The translations under genes and the position numbers were made by a program. Below, one piece after another: positions 33,700 to 44,162 of a DNA stretch of 64,000 nucleotides. Position 1 is the first letter of the stretch; every line of letters begins with the position of its first letter. The stretch is from contig CP053156.1 in NCBI GenBank assembly GCA_014607495.2, forward strand, positions 6,200,001 to 6,264,000, in the 5' to 3' direction. Below the pieces are notes generated by a model. That model did not search any database and had not been told where the DNA came from. It saw nothing but the letters and a program-made list of their open reading frames with translations. The stretch is from Carposina sasakii. Its lineage: Eukaryota; Arthropoda; Insecta; Lepidoptera; Carposinidae.

Positions 33700-33973
33700 T
33701 CATAGAGGAATAAGATGTGGACATAGAGTGCTAATGTCATACTAACAGTTTCGATGCACCATTAGACTTTTCGGTGCCTCACAATTCCAGTCCTTGACAC
33801 TTATATTGAATTACTATACATTACAATACATTAGTAATGTAGTACATTACTATACATTACACTAATAGAATCTAAGTGTCAAGGACTGGAATTGTGAGGC
33901 ACCGAAAAGTCTAATGGTGCATCGAAACAGTTAGTATGACATTAGCACTCTATGAAATCTTATTCCTCTATGA
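33700..33973. mobile_element. MITE-A, intact foldback element with 5-bp target duplication
   Basis: 274 bp. The two ~103-bp arms are almost perfect inverse copies (TCATAGAGGAATAAGAT at the left, its inverse at the right), with a ~65-bp AT-rich centre of repeated CATTAC words. TAATG is duplicated at 33695-33699 and 33974-33978. Confidence 0.85.
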
Positions 33974-33978
33974 TAATG

Positions 33979-34690
33979 TGAACCGTTTAGGTATGTATTT
34001 AGAGGAATATTTCTTTAAACTTAAAATAATTTTTAAATTTCCGTTATATTAATAAATAAATATTCCCACACGTCACAACACATTAACATAGTCCCATACT
34101 AAGATCCCTAGTCTTGTATTATAGGTACCAACCAAGGCGCCGCTACATACCTTAAGGTACAGCGCGTTACCTAATACGAAAAACATTACAATAGACTTTT
34201 TTACTATTGACAAAATGTAAAACAATAAAAATATTGGCCTAGCACAGATAAAAAAGAATATTCTTAATATTTTTAGTTGTTTCGGGTTTCTCAAAAAACC
34301 TCATTTTATGTAACTTTCTGAACAGATTGGTATGCAGCAGTGAAGAAGGAACTATCAGTTGCTTTTTAGAATCGTGTCAATAGTACTGTATTATACCTAT
34401 AAAAACAATATTAGAAAAAACCTCAACTTTCTTCTGAAGAATCAGTGCTCAACTGTCTTAAATCGTGTAGTTTGAAATCGTGACGTGTAAACCAACACTT
34501 TTCTTTCACACATCGTCCCCGCATTTCCCAACATTTAGTAACGATTAAAAATTATTTTAAAAACGTGTACGAAATAGTTTTTAAGCGCAGAAGGACAGAG
34601 AAAAGTCTCGGCCGGTATTTCAAAAGGAAGCTACCGTATGACCTTCTGCTGTTGATATAGTGACCAAGTTACATGCCGCTGGTATGTATA
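33979..34690. other. Unassigned intergenic DNA
   Basis: No gene-like frame or named repeat. Confidence 0.45.
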
Positions 34691-35059
34691 CAGGGTGTGA
34701 GTGACATCTAGGCAAATACTGAAATACTGAAGTTCTACGATAGTGTTTTTAGTCACAGGAAATCTTATCCGCAATGTAACAGACGATACTGTGACTCGCT
34801 AAAAGGGCTTATCGGTTATTACTAAAATGATATTTTACTGTTATTCAGATCACTTCTGACTTTTTAGGGTCGATGATTTATTTGAACTTTTTGAGCGCAT
34901 CTTCAAAAATCAATGGCCTTATTAAATGAACTACACTATTTCGGTTCAGAATTTTTTATTTTAATAGGAATTTCCCTAGTAATTTTTAGTGGTTTTCGCT
35001 TTAGAATCATAGTAAGTAGTTAGCATATCAATATTTGCCTAGCTGTCGCCTACATCCTG
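34691..35059. mobile_element. MITE-E (TA-flanked)
   Basis: Inverted ends CAGGGTGTGAGTGACATCTAGGCAAATA (34691-34718) and its approximate inverse ending at 35059, with TA on each side. 369 bp and non-coding. Distinct inside from MITE-C, though the first seven bases agree. Confidence 0.7.
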
Positions 35060-35214
35060 TATATTACAAGAAAAAAATACATCATGCAATAGACCTATAA
35101 TTTTGTGTATGTTATGATGAGTTTCGTCAAGCTGGCACTTATTACACAACGATATCGCGCAATTCTCAAACTGTTTGTAATTAATCGATATATTGTATCG
35201 AGATGATCGCTAAA

Positions 35215-35288
35215 TCGGCCGATTGGTGTAGTTGGTAGTGGCCCTGCCTGCGACGCCCTAGGTCCTGGGTTCGAATCCCGGTAGGTGC
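35215..35288 (+). mobile_element. tRNA-derived SINE-like head 1
   Basis: An A-box-like TGGTGTAGTTGGTAGTGG and a B-box GGTTCGAATCCC lie at tRNA-like spacing. The acceptor ends do not pair, so it is not an intact tRNA gene. Confidence 0.5.
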
Positions 35289-35433
35289 AAACATTGTGTG
35301 AGATCATGTATGTAGATTTATATACTTTAACCCACGACACAAGACCTTAGGGAAGGTAATCAATGTTTCATAAAAAAAATCATCGAAGTGCCATTAATTT
35401 TGTAGCACTTTAATGGTGATATCTTTAATTTTA

Positions 35434-35512
35434 GCGGTGATAGCCCAATGGTTACGACGCGCGACGTGGCCTTCCAGTCAGACGGCGTTAGGTTCGATCC
35501 CGGTCACGGGTC
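35434..35512 (+). mobile_element. tRNA-derived SINE-like head 2
   Basis: GCGGTGATAGCCCAATGGTTA with a later TAGGTTCGATCCCGGTCACG. The same family occurs inverted at 59938-60015 (GCGGTGATCGTCC ... TAGGTTCAATCCCAGTCACG), so it has moved. Confidence 0.6.
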
Positions 35513-36746
35513 TGTACTACTGTCTTTTTTATGAATATTTGTATGGATTTTAATATTCTAGAAACTTAGAGCAACGCGACATCCTTCGTCTAGAAATAGT
35601 CACTTAGCTATACCCGAGGAGGCTTTTTATGTAACTGGCGACAGACGTTAGCCTTTGCTTCACCCAATTTATAAATTTCGAACAAATTGTTTGTATGGGA
35701 TGAGAAAAGGAATGTTTTAGACGGACATAGTTAGAACCTGACTTCAGAATACGCTAAAAAAAGAATACTATCTTAAGATTCGCGCTTACCAACACATTTA
35801 GGCTTAATAGATGACGTGCCTAAAGCTTACTATCTTCACGACTTAATAGGCGCTGTACCTACTGAAAATGTTTAAAACCTAATTAACTTAACTAAGTACA
35901 TTAATTTATTATACTACCGGCCGCTAGGTTAAGGTATTTTCGACTGTTCGTGCTCGAAAAGCAATGGTAGGATCACCCCACACCATGTTACACTTAGAGT
36001 TAGAGTTGCTCAATTTGCTCAGATCTGCCCAATCTTATTAGAAATAATAGGCACAACTTTTATTATTATATATTTTATTATGTATTACTATGACTATTTC
36101 AAGGTAAGTGAAACTGCGGTAAAAGTTCATTCAGAACGGCTCATCTTAATGATCTACTTGTTTTTGTGACCTTAACACTTGCCCGCGTGACCGCAGCGCA
36201 GGCGCATCGTTATGTAACGCGACCTGGTTAGCGGCAGTGTGCGCATTGCTTTAGTATTTGTTAGGATATAGTTAGTAAATTTTTATATTAAAGGAGACAA
36301 ACTAGCAACTTAATTAATAACATCTTTGTACTATTTCTTTTACAACTTGCCTTTGCCTATGATTGCCTATTGTCTATGATAAAAATTTATGTGTACAATA
36401 AAGAATACTAAGAATCTTTCCCCGCTATTCTAATCATGTCTGTGGGATATTGATTGTGAACTGGCAGTTCTGGATATCCCATTTCGTATGACAGCAGTGT
36501 TTATATGTATATATGTTTATTAATAATTTTATAATATATAATATCTTGACTAAGATAAATTTATAAAAACACTTCTCCATTAATATAATCCGTTAGGTTA
36601 TGGTTGATCGTTTCATCTTTAAATATTGTTCTGAGGGATTCAGCTTTGTTTGCCGAGATTTGGCTAGTGTATAGCTATCGGGATGAAAAATAACGTTGCC
36701 AATATGTAATTTAGAAAAGATATGGTAAAATTCGTCATCCGAGTAA
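35513..36746. other. Unassigned intergenic DNA
   Basis: A LINE-like 3' tail scrap lies near 36385-36420 (GTGTACAATAAAGAATACTA, similar to 40362). 36175-36245 is GC-rich without coding sense. No gene. Confidence 0.4.
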
Positions 36747-36748
36747 TT

Positions 36749-36822
36749 GACCCGGTAGCCCAGTGGTTAGAGCGGCTGGCACGGTATGCAGTGGTCGTGG
36801 GTTCGATTCCCACTCGGGTGAA
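36749..36822 (+). mobile_element. tRNA-like sequence / SINE-like head 3
   Basis: The best-folded of the set: a perfect T arm (GTGGG TTCGATT CCCAC), a D arm with AGCC/GGCT stem, and ACCCG/CGGGT in the acceptor. The anticodon arm pairs poorly (three base pairs, 8-nt loop), so it is more likely a SINE head or tRNA pseudogene than a working tRNA. Confidence 0.55.
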
Positions 36823-37387
36823 GAATTTTTTCCGTTTCTATATTAATAATTTTATATGTATTTTTATATTTTAATTGAATGTAGGTCAGCTCAGCAAGGT
36901 ACTAGCTTCTGTGACCGTGTCGAAGTAAACCGACTTTGGACCCTGCAGGTAACCTAACCGTAAAACGGTACAAATAAACACTTATCGTGAATCACAAAAT
37001 CCAAGAAATTTGTTATGTAACAACAATAATATGTGCCTTCCATCAACCCCATTCCCACTTGTCTAAAACCGCATCGTTATCAGTTTAGCAAGGCAGTTAC
37101 GAGATGTTCTAGGTTTCCTGGTTCACCTAGTTAGGTCTATTTTGTTAATTATAAGCTGAATTACGATGCGCAGGTTGTATAATAGGAATTCATGTTTCAC
37201 AAATTCACATATTTAAAATACGTAATACTGATTTGTGTGAAGTAAGTGCGGTTTTCGCTATTAAAAATTAAATGAAGAATAGATGAAGCATATTTAACTC
37301 CTTTATCTTGCGCTACATTTTATAAAATAAAGGGTCGTTATCCGCTGTACGTCTGTCCCTATACAGAATACTTTCTCATTGCAGTAC

Positions 37388-37667
37388 TCTATACATCAAA
37401 TAAAGTAAGTTTATGCCGAAAACGTTGCTACGATTTTAATTTGTTTGACATTTCGTTTTTTTGTTTTTTACTTGATCGCTCGAAATGTATGGTGTCCGGA
37501 GTTTTATAAAAATTGTTTGTTACACGCGTCTACGTGCATCTAAAAAAATAAAGGCAATCTAATGGAACCAGACACTTCCCAGTACGTATGCCGGAGAAAA
37601 ATGTTCGTGATGATGAGGAGAATCCGTAGTATTCGGAAACGTTGACGATCAAAAATCACCTTGTATA
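37388..37667 (-). mobile_element. MITE-D copy 3 (inverted)
   Basis: Holds CATCAAATAAAGTAAGTTTA at the left and GGAAACGTTGACGATCAAAA near the right end, the inverse of the other copies. More diverged inside. Confidence 0.7.
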
Positions 37668-37726
37668 TTACTACGTTAAAATTACGCAATATGCCTTTAA
37701 TTTCGATAGTATTATTAACGTTTTTA

Positions 37727-37912
37727 TCATAGGTAGATATGGCTCTACCTATGGTTACATATATATCGAAATTACTCTGTCCGTCCTGGAATACGAAGGA
37801 TCACGACAGGCTACAACCTACAATTGGCAAATTACGACGCCACCTTTGCAATTCTTAGGAATAAATAAAATCGTGAAGTAGCGTTCCCTCAGAGCGATGG
37901 ACTAGACAGGGT
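37727..37912 (+). repeat. Local duplication, longer copy
   Basis: GTAGATATGGCTCTACCTAT, ATATATCGAAATTAC, GGAATAAATAAAAT and GCGTTCCCTCAG recur in the same order at 38408-38566, but the second copy lacks several short blocks. The duplicate is about 680 bp away. Confidence 0.65.
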
Positions 37913-38407
37913 GCTGAGAGGGCTTGTCACTGTTTTTAAACGGCCACATGCGTTAGCTCTACTCCTTGTGCCACATAATTGAGCGATGGATTATTCTTGT
38001 TGCGACTGTCGACTATGCACTGGTCGATAGCCGTCATGTATTTGCCGCATTTCTACGTTATCTGATATAATCTTGGAACCTGTGTGTTAATACCTGAAAG
38101 TATTTCGTGAAACAAAATCAGCGCCGAGTTTTTCGGTTCTTAGGTTCCGACTCGGACACCATAATGTAACCTAATCTGATATTATAGCATAGTTTAACAT
38201 TATCAATAAGTCCATGGTTTAACTTAATTGTTTAATGCTTACCTATTGCCATTTGCTTTTGTATACGTAAGTTTATTCTCTAATTTAATGTACCTAATTA
38301 TAGGTGAAAACATGTAAATTAACCCTGTTCTACCTATCTGTACACTTAAATGATTAGGCTGTATTTCCTAATGAAATTAAAGGAATTTCGATGTACCTAT
38401 TGTTGTT
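37913..38407. other. Unassigned spacer between the duplicates
   Basis: No gene or repeat recognised. Confidence 0.4.
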
Positions 38408-38566
38408 TTTATCATTGGTAGATATGGCTCTACCTATGATTAATACAAGTATATATCGAAATTACCGCTTGGATACCAAGTACGACAGGCTATAACACAA
38501 CGGCAAATTACTTTGCAACTTAGGAATAAATAAAATAAAGCGTTCCCTCAGGCGATGATCTAGCAA
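38408..38566 (+). repeat. Local duplication, shortened copy
   Basis: Parallel to 37727-37912 with internal losses (for example around 'ctgtccgtcctgg' and 'gacgccacc'). It runs directly into an R300 copy. Confidence 0.65.
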
Positions 38567-38670
38567 CTTGTCACTGATGTTAAACATCTGACTCCTCTGT
38601 GCTAAACGCGGCTGTAGTATATCCTTCGCGATACTGCAGTTCTGGCTACCTCATTCTTGAGAACCGTGTG
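38546..38670 (-). repeat. R300 repeat (i)
   Basis: CTCAGGCGATGATCTAGCAA, ACTTGTCACTGATG, AACGCGGCTGTAG and TTCTTGAGAACCGTGTG match the family. Confidence 0.65.
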
Positions 38671-39366
38671 TATATACCTATATATATGTGTGTACTTACT
38701 CATTCTTCGGAATATTTGCATGCCTTTTACGCCAATATATGATATCATAATATGATATGAGAGTGAGTAAATCATGAACGTATAAAGAACAACGGACGTA
38801 ATGCTGTCAAAGCATAGATTGAAGCACCGTAATGGCGGCGCGTTGCGCATGTATGCATATTTTCTAGTAGGCGCCGAGCTTACTATGGTTTGTATGTGTG
38901 GGTGGATAATGCGTCAATACACATTCCTACTCCATAGAATATCGTTACCGAGCTTACTATGAATACTTCACACTGTGTATTGACAACACTATGTCCGTTA
39001 TTCTTTATACATTCATGGAGTAAATAATATAACAAATATGTAACGTTAAATTCTGAAGTACCTACTATATTTCTCAATATAACTTGTTACATATCTTCTT
39101 TCCTCATCCTCACCTTGCAATACTTTTTCTGCATTACATTTAAATTTACTGTACAAGTTCGACTTACATTCGTATTGAGTAATTGCTGTATCGAAAATGA
39201 CGAAATCTTGCCATAATTAATGAAGAGCTTTGAGACACATCTCGACCTTGCTTTGTGTAACATGTAAATATTTAACGAGTTATATAAGCCTGAGGCTATA
39301 CTATAGCTTCTGCCGAACTAAAGGAGTAAATGAACATAATGTGGTCAATTCTGACCATCACACTTA
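38671..39366. other. Unassigned intergenic DNA
   Basis: No supported feature. Confidence 0.45.
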
Positions 39367-39641
39367 TCATCATCATCATCAGCCTATTGCAGTCCACTGC
39401 TGTACGTAGGCCTCCCCCAGAGCACGCCACAAGACTGCCATGGGGGGTATTTGTCCATAGTCACCACGCTGGGCAGGCGGGTTGATGACCGCAGTTTGTA
39501 TTTTGGACTATGTTGTCAACACGGGAGGCGCTGCTGCCCGCCTCCCGGAAATCCTTAATTGCCTCGTACGCATAGATTCGTACGATACCCACAAGCAGAT
39601 ATGGGGTGGTACGAATTCTACTCTGCCGGCACCACGCGGCC
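39367..39641 (-). mobile_element. GATGAT-tailed element, copy 6
   Basis: Near full length with a 15-bp duplication around CTCGTACGCATAGATTCGTA. Frames over it (60, 64 and 112 codons) are repeat-derived. Confidence 0.8.
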
Positions 39642-41640
39642 AATATCTGTACCTCTCCATTCTTAATAGAACGTAAATGGTTGGGATAAAAAGGGGCATA
39701 AAGAGAGCGGGATAAGGGCAGGAAGATGATGATGATGAAGACAGCCTTCTCAGTCTACCCCTCCTAGAAAGAGACGTGATTTCATGTATGTCTGTAAAAG
39801 CAATGTGACGATAAAAAAAATATGTTGAAAAATACTTCAGCTTCACAACTGAAGCAATGTAATAACAACGGTGGTCAGTGATTTATTATGACATCAATTA
39901 GAGTAGTTACATGTATATAACATACATATGGAGCGGAACATCTGAATGTATTTAAAAAAAAAACTATCAATTTGTTAAATTAAACTGGTCGGGGCGGTAT
40001 ATTTATATTTTTCGTAACGTAAAATATGCAGCAATATTTTGTTACAAATGCAATAAGCCTAGTTTTTCACAGGCTACTGTTTTTCGTTTACCTACTATTT
40101 TCTTACTAGTTTTTTCTTCTGTTATAAGTTTAGGGTTGCCAAATTGTAAGTGCTCCAAGTACCTAATATACAATAAAATTGATTTTATTTTATAAGAATT
40201 TATTTAGTAGTGGGTCATTCTAAGTGGGTCTAAGACTCAATATCTTACTCTTATTCGTCAACTGCGGTGAGCGTGACGCGAGTCCAAATTTTACTTCAAT
40301 TTTACCTTTTTTAGGGTTCTGTAGCCAAATTGCAAAAATAAGGGAGCCGTTTCGTCATATCTGTGTACAATAAAGAATAGAATTATTCTCAAGAATAGAA
40401 TCTTTCCGTCTGTCTGTTTTTCGACAACTCTCGCGCTCTTGAAGAAGTAGAGTCAAATGTAAACAGACGATCTGATCCCATAGATTGCGTTTAAACCTAG
40501 TCTATGTAGTACGAGTAGCATAAATGCATTGCTTTACTATGATTAGGGGTCAGCGGAGAATAATGGAAGCATTAAACAATACAAAGCACAATTCCGTGTG
40601 CATAACGACATTTAAGGAGGCGTGTCTCGCCTTGACATATCCACTGCGGGTTACTGCAGATCGATGACATTTGATTTATTTCCATTTCTGATATTAATAC
40701 ACGTTATAGGATATACCGAAAATAGAGGGCTTTGTACGGTGGTGCTTTATTAACTTGTGGGTGATAAAGTTAATGGCAGTAATTGCTGTATATGCTTATT
40801 CCTATTATTCGATCTGTAAACTGTATAAATTTTTCCAATAGTTTGATAGCTTATGACTATTTGAAGGGTAGAGGTTAATGCTGTCCATGGAGAAGAAATA
40901 AAAGAGGAGTAGCGGCTAAGTATATTTTCATACAAAAATAGTGTGCCGCGGAGCGGGGGTGAAGTACGGGACGAGGTGAGCATTGAACACTGTAGCCCTG
41001 CCTATTTACATAGAAATGATGCTGTCTCTATGTTGAACAAAGACAGCATCAAATTTATCCTCCAGTTAGACTATCTGTCCATTGGAAAAATCACCCCATA
41101 GATAGTGTAACAATTTCACAATTAAAATTTAGTATTGAAATTCTTTACTCTTTACTGTCTGTACTAAAATACCCATTACAGTGTAGAGACTGTTCACATG
41201 TTTATTTTTGAAGATGATTTGTATATTACGAATATGAGCTCCGCTATCACTGTCGGTAGGTACTAAAACATTTTCATAACTTTATGTACTCCTGTACTTG
41301 TGAATTTGTATTAAACTAAATAAAACTTATACCCTTGGATACCTACTTTTTCGGAGCCTGGTTTACAGGTTTACTCGACAATTTATAAGATGTCTTTTTA
41401 TGACTGATTTCTTTTTATTATAGCTTTATAGTAGGTACATTTTAAATACATTAATTATCTTGTCATGTTAATCCGGTCCCTATGTTTAATACAAAGTAAC
41501 AAGCAGATCCATGACAGGTGGAGTTTTTTCATTTACCAAAAACTGTAACATAATAAGCATATGTACCTATACACTGTTTGTGTTTCGAACGTAAAATAAA
41601 GAAGTTTCATATCAATCAATTATTTACTGAATGCTGCAGA
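39642..41640. other. Mostly unassigned DNA
   Basis: 40310-40440 contains scraps of common repeats (TTTTAGGGTTCTGTAGCCAAA; TGTGTACAATAAAGAATAGA). The remainder, including the 77-codon minus-strand frame at 40750-40983, shows nothing I can name. Confidence 0.4.
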
Positions 41641-41696
41641 CGTAGCATTAGGTGAATGCATATACACATACGTGGTCATAGACGTAGTCTCTAACT

Positions 41697-42095
41697 ATGT
41701 GCCTCATAAAAAAGCTCAGGATCGCACAGCGAGCGATGGAGAGAGCTATGCTTGGGATCTCTCTGCGTGATCGAATCAGAAATGAGGAGATCCGCAGACG
41801 TACAAAGATCACCGACATAGCTCAACGGTCCAGCAAGCTGAAGTGGCAATGGGCAGGGCACATAGCTCGCAGAACTGATGGCCGATGGAGTCGGAAAGTT
41901 CTAGAGTGGATACCACGTATCGGCAAGCGCAGCGTGGGAAGGCCACCCGCGAGGTGGACGGATGACCTGGCCAAGGTTGCGGGCGTCGGTTGGATGCAGG
42001 CTGCTTCCGACCGGTCGGAGTGGAGGTTGTTGGGGGAGGCCTATGTCCAGGCCTAGTGGACTTCTCAGGGCTGTAAATGATGATGATGATATACA
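41697..42095 (+). mobile_element. RTE-type LINE, C-terminal end of ORF2, 5'-truncated
   Basis: The 119-codon open frame (41697-42056) contains AQRAMERAMLGISLRDRIRN, KLKWQWAGHIARRTDGRW, GKRSVGRPPARWTDDL and GEAYVQ, the standard C-terminal segment of RTE-clade ORF2 beyond the RT domain. A 3-nt insertion creates a TAG eight codons before the family's native TGA; the GATGAT tail follows. This is the best-preserved of several copies here. No catalytic domain remains. Confidence 0.85.
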
Positions 42096-42841
42096 TATAC
42101 ATAAGCTATATAGCGCGCATTACAATATAATGATAACGTAGCTATCTATATCTATAGCTTATGTAGGTATAGGTATAATCTATGGGTGAATGAGAAAGAT
42201 ACATAAATATCTCACATTTAAACGTCAAATCCATAGAGCTTTTTACAGACTGTGACGTGTGAACTTTCCTCAAAGCAAGTTGAAAAGAATCAACATACTA
42301 TTTAATACAGACCAATTTTTAATAACCGTTTTAATAATGGACACATAAACTTTATTTTTATGAAGCTATGGTGAAAGCGTCACACTGCTGGACAAATTCT
42401 TTCCCCTTTGAGTCCACAAGTTTCTATTTAGTTTTACTCTATACCTACTTCTATTTTCCAGAGATACACAAACATATCGAGGTCACATCTCATACATAGA
42501 CTTGAGTATAAATGCGAGTTTATCGATAAATTCCCACGACCTCCAAATGATTTCGTTAATAGATCCTATGCGAATCGCGTAGGATGATAATGATTTTATA
42601 TCGTCAAGGGAGAATTAAAGCCTACTTATGTAATTAATCACATAAAAATTTATTGACTGTTTCATTGACACTATTATGTTTTTCTACTCACAGTCTATTA
42701 GCTTGTACTCAGTGTAGATGTCTGTCTGTATGTTCTCTCTCACGCAAAAACAGCCAAAAGGATTTTGATGAAACTTTGTAGATTTAGATAATAATACACC
42801 AGAATAACATATAAGCAGCATCAGCTTTAATATAAAATATA
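42096..42841. other. Unassigned intergenic DNA
   Basis: A repeat scrap near 42720-42800 (family S-like 'tctcacgcaaaaacagcc'). No gene. Confidence 0.4.
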
Positions 42842-43102
42842 CAGGGTGTAACAAAAGGGGTATGTTAAGCGAACAAGCTATGAAAATAACCCACTATAAA
42901 GAACATATCCCCAAAATTTGAGACTCGAAATCAAATGTTTATTTTACCAGTTAGTATGGAGAATTCCCAAACAACTCAGGAATGTTCATACAATCTTGAA
43001 AAATAAACATGTGATTTCGAGTCTAAAATTTTGGGAATAGGTTCATTATAATGGGCTATATTCATAGCTTTTCGCTTAACATACCCTTTTTGTTACACCC
43101 TG
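42842..43102. mobile_element. MITE-C copy 2 (intact)
   Basis: 261 bp, ends CAGGGTGTAACAAAAGGGG and CCTTTTTGTTACACCCTG, TA on both sides. The arms agree closely with 32713-32972. Confidence 0.8.
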
Positions 43103-43119
43103 TATAGTATAGCTCTGCA

Positions 43120-43350
43120 TATATGCCCACGGTTTTGTCCCCATAATGGGGTAACAAGAACAGGCAGGACCACGCGCGATGGAAATCCTACAATTACGTT
43201 AAGCATTGCGGGGATAGATGTAAAACCCAGATGTAGAAATAGTACAGTAAATGTTGATTACCCCTGAGTTCCTTAGACGACTCTTACGACATGCACGGAA
43301 GGAAATTCAGCTGATGTACCTACCTATTTTAGTGAAACTAGGCATCAGTA
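43120..43350 (+). repeat. R300 repeat (j)
   Basis: Long copy: CCATAATGGGGTAACAAGAA, GCATTGCGGGGATAGATGTA, CCCTGAGTTCCTTAGACGAC, CTCTTACGACATGCACGGAA. It starts a few bases after MITE-C. Confidence 0.7.
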
Positions 43351-43713
43351 CAGCTAGTACCCACATACAGCAATAATAGAAAATTCGATAACTAGCATTT
43401 TAATAGTAAAAGTATCATGCATTTGTAGGTACAAGGTTAGACTAAAGTTATTATAGTAATTTATGTGAGAGCACCTACCATATAATGTTATAAACGCCTC
43501 CGGTAGCCATATAAATGAAATTAGTGTGCTAGCCGAGAAGCACTCAGGCAATATTAACGTTTCTAATTAGTGAACCCTTTGAATTAAGATAATGTGGTAC
43601 CTATCGATATTCACTTATACCTACCACTCTGTAGGTATTAGAAGGTATATTCAGGGGAATGTGAATAGCCCAATACAGAACTCCCGCGCCTGTCCAAGAA
43701 ATTAAGACAGTCT
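43351..43713. other. Unassigned intergenic DNA
   Basis: No gene or repeat recognised between the two R300 copies. Confidence 0.4.
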
Positions 43714-43928
43714 CATGCACACGGCTGCGTTTCCAAAATGAAGTAGCAACGTATTACGAAGGAGACCCCTACAGACCCGTTTACCATAGTAGGGACGTAG
43801 AAGATGAGAAGTTGCTGGCTCATCGCCTGACAGAACGTTCCTCAGTCGACTTACACAACTTACAAGGTAGAAGATGCAGCTGATTTATTTTATGTATTCT
43901 AGTACTTCTTTATTCCTGCATCAGTACA
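43714..43928 (+). repeat. R300 repeat (k)
   Basis: CACACGGCTGCGTTTCC, AATGAAGTAGC, GCTCATCGCCTGACAGAAC, GATGCAGCTGATTTATTTTA and the end CCTGCATCAGTACA. Confidence 0.65.
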
Positions 43929-44011
43929 GGGCATTTGGCAACCTACTAATGTTATTATCAAATTCACTCGGTATTGCTCATGACTGCCACTGATTGGGTG
44001 CCTACAGACGG

Positions 44012-44162
44012 AAACCGGCGTAGAAGATGACGGAAGACCTAGGAGAAGATGGAGGGACGACCCGGATAAGTTTCTGCCAGATTGGGCCACTATAGCGGGA
44101 ACAAGACAAGTGTGGGATCAAATGGGGGAGGCCTTTGCCCAGCAGTGGGACACAGCATAGGC
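44012..44162 (+). mobile_element. RTE-type LINE, C-terminal remnant (second subfamily)
   Basis: The plus frame encodes RPRRRWRDDPDKFLPDWATI and then MGEAFAQQWDTA with a TAG stop, typical of the RTE ORF2 end. It differs in sequence from the 41697 subfamily but matches the type at 22385. Confidence 0.75.

Noticed and set aside
36749..36822. Genuine tRNA gene
   Set aside because: The D and T arms fold, but the anticodon arm has only about three pairs and an 8-nt loop. The neighbourhood contains other SINE-like heads.
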